64,000 nt of DNA, taken from contig JADIIU010000002.1 in the NCBI GenBank assembly GCA_027603945.1, forward strand, positions 248,001-312,000. Direction: 5' to 3'. The notes beneath the pieces were generated by a model that did no database searches, was not told the origin of the DNA, and worked only from the letters and a program-made list of their open reading frames with translations. The translations under genes and the position numbers were made by a program. The DNA comes from Terramyces sp. JEL0728. Its lineage: Eukaryota; Chytridiomycota; Chytridiomycetes; Rhizophydiales; Terramycetaceae. Shown here piece after piece: positions 59,670-64,000 of this stretch; position 1 is the first letter of the stretch, and every line of letters begins with the position of its first letter.

Positions 59670-61437
59670 TTAAAACAGCCCTTTAAAAATATCAGTAAAG
59701 CCCTTCTTTTTAAAACACTTTACTTCTTGCTTTTCTAAATCTACACAGTGCTTTCTCTTTGGCGGAAGTCTAATATTGTTTGGTACTACAGGTAACGGCT
59801 TGGTAGGGAAAGACCGCGGTTCTGTATAGTATTTCACGTGTGGTTTAGGTGTAGATTGTGGGTCATGGTAGTATTGGCGTGGGATGGAATCGTACCTTGG
59901 ACAAAAATTTGGGTTGGAATTGAAGCCAGAAAAGGCTAGATTAGTATTGAAATCTGGGTTCATATTTCGGTTTGAATTTGAAGCAATAGATGTTTCTCTG
60001 CTTTTCAAGGATTGTGGATTTACATTTGGGTAATTTTGTACAGAGTGTTGGTTCAGAAACGGCTCAGGCAGAATTCTGTCCTCTTCGGCTATGACACGCA
60101 GATTGAATGGTTTTACCTGCTCACAGCTTTCTGATAGTATAGTGCTATCATCATTGTACCTTTTAACAGATCCATACCGGTTAATTGATAGATAATCAGA
60201 CGTATGTTCTAAATTAGAATAAAGTACCATCTTGAAGGTCAAAGGGAGGTAAGATCTGCGCATCTTGAAAAGATATCAAAGAATTGATTTGGCCGGGATC
60301 TATTGATTGGTAGTTGTCACCAGAGAAGTCGGAATAGCTTTTGCCTTCATGGAATGAATTAGTTGGTGAAATGGTAGCTAAGCGTTCCAGTTTATTGTAC
60401 AACTCTTGGAGTGACCTGTCATTATCTACAGTTTTCATGTCTGGCTCGTTTGGGGGTTTTTCTTGATCTATTTCGAAAGAATCTAGGATTGTATTGGTTC
60501 TCGGTAGCCTTTTTGGCTCTGGCTGGTATAGCGTCGGTTGTTTTTCTTGCGTTGCAAACCATGTATCTGGTAACGTTTCTGCCGAACCTGTTCTATCCAC
60601 CTCCTTGTTAAACAGCATCCACTTTGACGACTATAATTAACTCTTCTTACTGCTTTTATTGTAGCATTCTTGTCTTCTTCATCAATATTGATCTTTCCGA
60701 GCGCAATCAGCATGTCGTTCTTTGGAATAATGTTTTCCTTCATGGCATGGTGCAATTCAGCTTCACTCCAATCAGAAATTGAAATATTTGACAAGAAATG
60801 GTTCAATACCTCTTGCGGGATATCATTATCCTGTAATAATTTAGAGATAAACAGGTATCTTCCAAAAGATGGATTCGTGCTTTCCATTGATTTCTTCAGC
60901 TCCTGGATTTCAATCGATTCGCAAGATGCCGCAGTAATCATATTGTCTATAAATTCTAGGTTGATATTGTATTTGACTGCCAACAACAGCAAGTTGAACC
61001 ACTCGTTAATATCTTTGATTTCCTGGTTCGACAAGTCTTTTACAATCCACTCCATACAGGTTTGTTCCAAATCTCTGATCTGCAGTGTGTTTGCCAAGCC
61101 AAAGACTATATTAATATTGGGTACCTTGCCATACGTTGTTCGCGTCCAGGCGTGCTTCTTTAACATACAGATATTCAATGACAATAATAATGCCAACTTC
61201 ATCTTGAACCCGGATTTCAAAAACATTGTTTGAAAATAATTGATCAAAATATTTGGACTGGTGGGCGAGGATAATCCTGTGTATGGGAATGGATACTTTT
61301 TAGTTTGGCCGTACCTTTCTTTCCGGGAAAGTTTACCTGGAGCACAGCGTCTATGTTAACTGGGTATTACCGGTGTATTTAGAAGAGAGAAAGAAAGCCC
61401 CAAGGGAATGATCTTGCCATATATCTTTTTCTTGCAT
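59670..61437 (-). CDS. BTB/POZ domain protein
   Basis: 556 aa with five introns (20, 19, 19, 20, 19 nt). The N-terminal BTB domain reads LSSKYTDAVLQVNFPGKK, IPIHRIILAHQSKYFDQLF, VIEYLYVKEARLDANN. A BACK-like helical part follows (VFGLANTLQIRDLEQTCMEW). The C-terminal ~280 residues are Asn/Ser/Pro-rich and disordered, ending in a basic CFKKKGFTDIFKGLF. No Kelch or zinc-finger partner domain is seen. Possible cullin-3 adaptor; substrate unknown. Confidence 0.8.
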
Positions 61438-61747
61438 CAAAAAATTATAAACTTTTTTGATCTGACACGGATAGTCATTCTGTGCTTTGCTTCATCAATG
61501 TGCCCCGCTTCTATTCCTTATTAGTTGGCAAGGATTTCAGTTTCCTGTATCGGAAATCCTTATCAAAGGCGGTTATCGATCCTTGCAACTGGCGATAGGT
61601 AGCTCTGGGATTATTGGATGCTTGATCGTTCTACTTGCATAATCTCGAAGCAGTAATTGGTTCGGTCTATAGTTGGCCAATAAAATTGACGACACATTCA
61701 TTCAAGAGCAGGATTACCAAGCACAGATTATTTTATTACAATACAAA
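61438..61747. other. intergenic spacer with inverted repeat (310 bp)
   Basis: No supported gene. It contains the perfect inverted repeat described separately at 61530-61561. Confidence 0.45.
61530..61561. repeat. 9-bp perfect inverted repeat (hairpin)
   Basis: AAGGATTTC (61530-61538) and GAAATCCTT (61553-61561) flank a 14-nt loop. It may form an RNA hairpin or bind a dimeric factor upstream of the BTB gene. No poly-T tract follows, so a terminator is unlikely. Confidence 0.4.
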
Positions 61748-61963
61748 TCACCAAAGCCAGTTTCGTTTTACCGATTCCACCTTTTCATTCTCTAATTTAT
61801 TCTTCTCCAGCTCCAGTTGTTGAATTTCCTTTTCCACATCAATTTTGGTAAATTTCAAATCAAGTCTGGTTCTAATGTACTGTAGAGCGACAAATGCCGT
61901 TGTTGAATATAAGAAAAATGAAGTTAGCGGTTTACCATATTGAAACATGAATGAGCTGGACAT
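61748..61963 (-). CDS. small membrane/coiled-coil protein, 71 aa
   Basis: Single exon. One transmembrane helix (TSFFLYSTTAFVALQYI) is followed by a coiled coil (EKEIQQLELEKNKLENEK). Its ATG is 27 bp from that of the divergent 115-aa gene, which has the same layout. Possibly mitochondrial inner membrane, but no family is recognised. Confidence 0.5.
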   Translation of the reverse strand: MSSSFMFQYGKPLTSFFLYSTTAFVALQYIRTRLDLKFTKIDVEKEIQQLELEKNKLENEKVESVKRNWLW

Positions 61964-61990
61964 TGCAGATATTTTTTGATTTTCAAAAAA

Positions 61991-62338
61991 ATGAATCTCT
62001 TGAGGTTAAACAAATTCAGTCCATTGTGCAGAAATTCATTCAGATACAGCCCAGTGAATACAAGGCGGTACAGTGACGAACGAAAACCATTAAAGAAAAT
62101 ACTAGAGAACCTAAAAGACTATGGACAAATTCTGGTAAAACAAAGGGGAAACATTTTCCAAATCTTTTTATGGTTAATTGTTGGATCAGTTGCGATGGAA
62201 ATGAAATGGCAAAAGAATGAAATCAAGGAATTGGAGTTCCTTAAGGAAACTAGAATTGAACAACTAAGGAAACAGATTAATGATTTGAAGACGGATTACA
62301 AGCAGCCACAGCTTTCTAAAGAATATGGATTATATTAA
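61991..62338 (+). CDS. small mitochondrial-type membrane/coiled-coil protein, 115 aa
   Basis: Single exon. The N-terminus MNLLRLNKFSPLCRNSFRYS is basic and amphipathic, like a mitochondrial presequence. A helix (IFQIFLWLIVGSVAMEM) and a C-terminal coiled coil (LKETRIEQLRKQINDLK) follow. It shares a 27-bp promoter with the divergent small gene of similar architecture. Function unknown. Confidence 0.55.
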   Translation: MNLLRLNKFSPLCRNSFRYSPVNTRRYSDERKPLKKILENLKDYGQILVKQRGNIFQIFLWLIVGSVAMEMKWQKNEIKELEFLKETRIEQLRKQINDLKTDYKQPQLSKEYGLY

Positions 62339-62734
62339 TAGAGTTACCATTCCAATTTACTATTGTGTTACTTTAGCAGATCTTGGCAATAAATAAGGAT
62401 CTTACCCTCGGTGCTCAGGAATTCAATTATATTATACGGTAATTAATGATTTCTGAGAGTATAATTCAGGGTAGGTAATTAATGATTTCTGAGAGTATAA
62501 TTCAGGATAGGTAATTAATGATTTCTGAGAGTATAATTCAGGATAGGTAATTTCCATAATGCAAATCGAGTTGCACCTCCATATAAGTTGGTGAGATAAT
62601 ATCCAGTAAAGATCCGAGTAGGGAGTTATTTTATATCCCCAATCTTGCTATTCCTACCTTCACTCTGTGTAGTTCTGGCACTGAATATCAGACTTGTACG
62701 CCTCGTGGAAATTCTTTCACTCGATCTCATAAAC
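62339..62734. other. intergenic region upstream of ARL8 (396 bp)
   Basis: Gene-free apart from the 36-bp tandem repeat listed separately. AT rich. Confidence 0.45.
62438..62545. repeat. 36-bp minisatellite, three copies
   Basis: Unit begins GGTAATTAATGATTTCTGAG and ends TTCAGG(G/A)TA; copies at 62438-62473, 62474-62509 and 62510-62545 differ at one base, and a partial fourth follows. Each unit contains a GTAAT...TTCAG stretch that resembles an intron. Confidence 0.9.
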
Positions 62735-63337
62735 ATGGATTATTTAAATTCGTTTTTAAATTGGCTAAAGAGTTTGTTCTTCAAACAAGGTACAATAAGA
62801 GTAACAAGAAATGGAATTGACTTTGGTTGGATTGCAGAACAGCGGAAAAACAACACTTGTGAATGTGCTCGCAAACGGACAGTTTACTGAAGACATGATT
62901 CCGACTGTCGGATTTAACATGCGGTAATATTTGCTAATGTAGTAAAGTTACCAAGGGCAGTGTCGTGATGAAATTATGGGATTTAGGCGGTCAAGCCAGG
63001 TTTAGAGGAATGTGGGAGCGCTATTGTAGAGGTGCCAATACCTAATATAGGTGTAAATGCTATTGTATATGTTGTCGATGCTGCTGATCATGCGAAATTA
63101 CCTTCAGCAAAGACAGAATTACATTCGTTAATCGAAAGACCGGTTTTACGAGGAATCCCATTGTTGATATTGGGAAACAAGAATGACTTGCCAGAAGCTT
63201 TAAAAGTCGATGATTTGATTGAAACTTTTGGATTGAGATCGATTACAGATAGAGAAGTTTCGTGTTACTCGATCTCTGCTAAAAACTCGAATAATATTGA
63301 TACTGTTTTGAATTGGTTGATGAAACATGCCTCCTAA
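62735..63337 (+). CDS. ARL8: ARF-like small GTPase ARL8
   Basis: 181 aa, near the standard 186, with three 19-nt introns. N-terminal amphipathic helix ([17 protein letters not shown]), GTP motifs [15 protein letters not shown] and NKND, and the ARL8-specific [19 protein letters not shown] and [20 protein letters not shown]8 controls lysosome/vacuole positioning and kinesin recruitment in other eukaryotes. Confidence 0.95.
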
Positions 63338-63413
63338 TTGTTTTTAATATACACAAGTTATCACATTTTAATTTCATCGAAACACTTAATATTCGTTGGT
63401 AGCGGACAATCTT

Positions 63414-64000
63414 ATGATACTGCCAGTGAGTATCAACCACCATCGGCAGTTGTCCGAAATGAAATTAAAAACAAGATCTACAAACTTGACGAAATTCAAA
63501 TTTGATTCAAAGAATGCAATTTCCATCTATTATTCAAACACAAAAGTGCAATTATACAAAAACCAGCACTTGCTGCAAGTCATTAATGCCGACATTGACT
63601 GGATTGCAGTTACTAGATTCGATTCTGAAGATGCAATTGTAATTGCAAACAAGTGCTTTACAATTTACAAACAATCTGATGAAATTCCATTAAATCTACC
63701 GTTTAAAGTGAAAAAAATATTTGGATTGGAGAATGGAGCTTTGTTGGAAACCGATAGTGGGATTCACTGTTTGCTTGGAATATACCACGACTATTTGAAA
63801 CTGGATCTGGAAAGAAATCAGTCTGTTTTGAATGTTTTTAATCTTGAGGCGGATATACTGGTCACTAATATGGACAACAAGGTGGATATTTACGAACTTA
63901 AACAGGTGGATGACTTGGAAAGAACAATTGAACCAAAACTTGAAAAAACTGTGAAAATAAAGTATACGCCAAACAAGTGCGAATACGTAAAGACCAGTGA
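63414..64000 (+). CDS. APC1: anaphase-promoting complex subunit 1-like, N-terminus (partial)
   Basis: Frame open from ATG at 63414 to the window end (195 codons) with no stop. It looks like a beta-propeller start: short strands with repeated hydrophobic triplets. The segment IPLNLPFKVKKIFGLENGAL and later VLNVFNLEADILVTNMDNK resemble the N-terminal WD-like region of APC1 (LPFxV...GLLxE). A second in-frame ATG is at 63459. The assignment depends on the missing part. Confidence 0.5.
   Translation, partial: MILPVSINHHRQLSEMKLKTRSTNLTKFKFDSKNAISIYYSNTKVQLYKNQHLLQVINADIDWIAVTRFDSEDAIVIANKCFTIYKQSDEIPLNLPFKVKKIFGLENGALLETDSGIHCLLGIYHDYLKLDLERNQSVLNVFNLEADILVTNMDNKVDIYELKQVDDLERTIEPKLEKTVKIKYTPNKCEYVKTS

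Noticed and set aside
62438..62545. CRISPR-like array
   Set aside because: Units are directly adjacent without unique spacers and the genome is eukaryotic; it is a minisatellite.
1..64000. Many frameshifts and in-frame stops, suggesting pseudogenes or a variant genetic code
   Set aside because: All are explained by 18-25 nt introns. TAA, TAG and TGA all serve as ordinary stops at gene ends matching family lengths.

Overview
The window is nuclear DNA of a very compact, AT-rich unicellular eukaryote. Every gene can be read with the standard genetic code, but only after removing about 165 tiny spliceosomal introns. Nearly all are 18-23 nt long (peak 19-21): 5' GTA(A/C/T), a TTAAT/CTAAT/CTAAC-like branch motif, and AG a few bases later. 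With these removed, total exon length is a multiple of three in every multi-exon gene I assembled, and known families become continuous (for example 169-aa ARPC4 and 181-aa ARL8).

Gene content points to an early-diverging, probably flagellated member of the fungal side of opisthokonts (rozellid, aphelid or chytrid grade). This is inference. The multifunctional beta-oxidation enzyme has the fungal-type doubled dehydrogenase domain, yet the window also holds NME7 (a flagellum/gamma-tubulin protein), a Polycomb PCGF protein with RING and RAWUL, a POMGNT2-type glycosyltransferase, and a CENP-E-like kinesin ending in a CaaX box. A complex I assembly factor implies respiring mitochondria.

Layout. 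1-9.6 kb: MFS transporter end, small hypothetical, homeobox-like protein, aldo/keto reductase, NOP53, PP2A B subunit, TRAF-type RING protein, a large unknown, mL49. 9.7-14.7 kb: nucleolar FKBP, ARPC4, NME7, PPIL1 cyclophilin, glyoxalase II. 14.8-19.8 kb: two paralogous seven-helix proteins, a cAMP-receptor-like GPCR and the PCGF protein. 19.9-27.7 kb: VTA1, SUMO protease, RBM5-like splicing factor, Fox2. 27.7-30.5 kb: three tandem histidine phosphatases. 30.5-34.4 kb: one gene on the minus strand encoding about six consecutive RGS domains. 34.5-47.9 kb: coiled-coil protein, POMGNT2, unknown Ser/Thr-rich protein, HEAT-like protein, CENP-E-like kinesin. 47.9-64 kb: FIP1, NOC4, septin, CBF5, METTL17/RSM22, a membrane protein, phosphoacetylglucosamine mutase, dephospho-CoA kinase, NDUFAF3, BTB protein, two small membrane/coiled-coil proteins, ARL8 and the start of an APC1-like gene.

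Most interesting: (i) the minimal-intron system itself, including at least three introns that can only be spliced at a TTG instead of an AG, one GC-AG intron and two 3-nt exons; (ii) the six-RGS protein, whose repeats share intron positions and which lies about 11 kb from a GPCR and two other seven-helix genes; (iii) a full Polycomb PCGF protein and a POMGNT2 orthologue in a compact genome; (iv) a sharp 340-bp gene-conversion tract between two histidine phosphatase copies. Genes are packed tightly (7-35 bp between many neighbours). I saw no tRNA, rRNA, transposon or CRISPR array.
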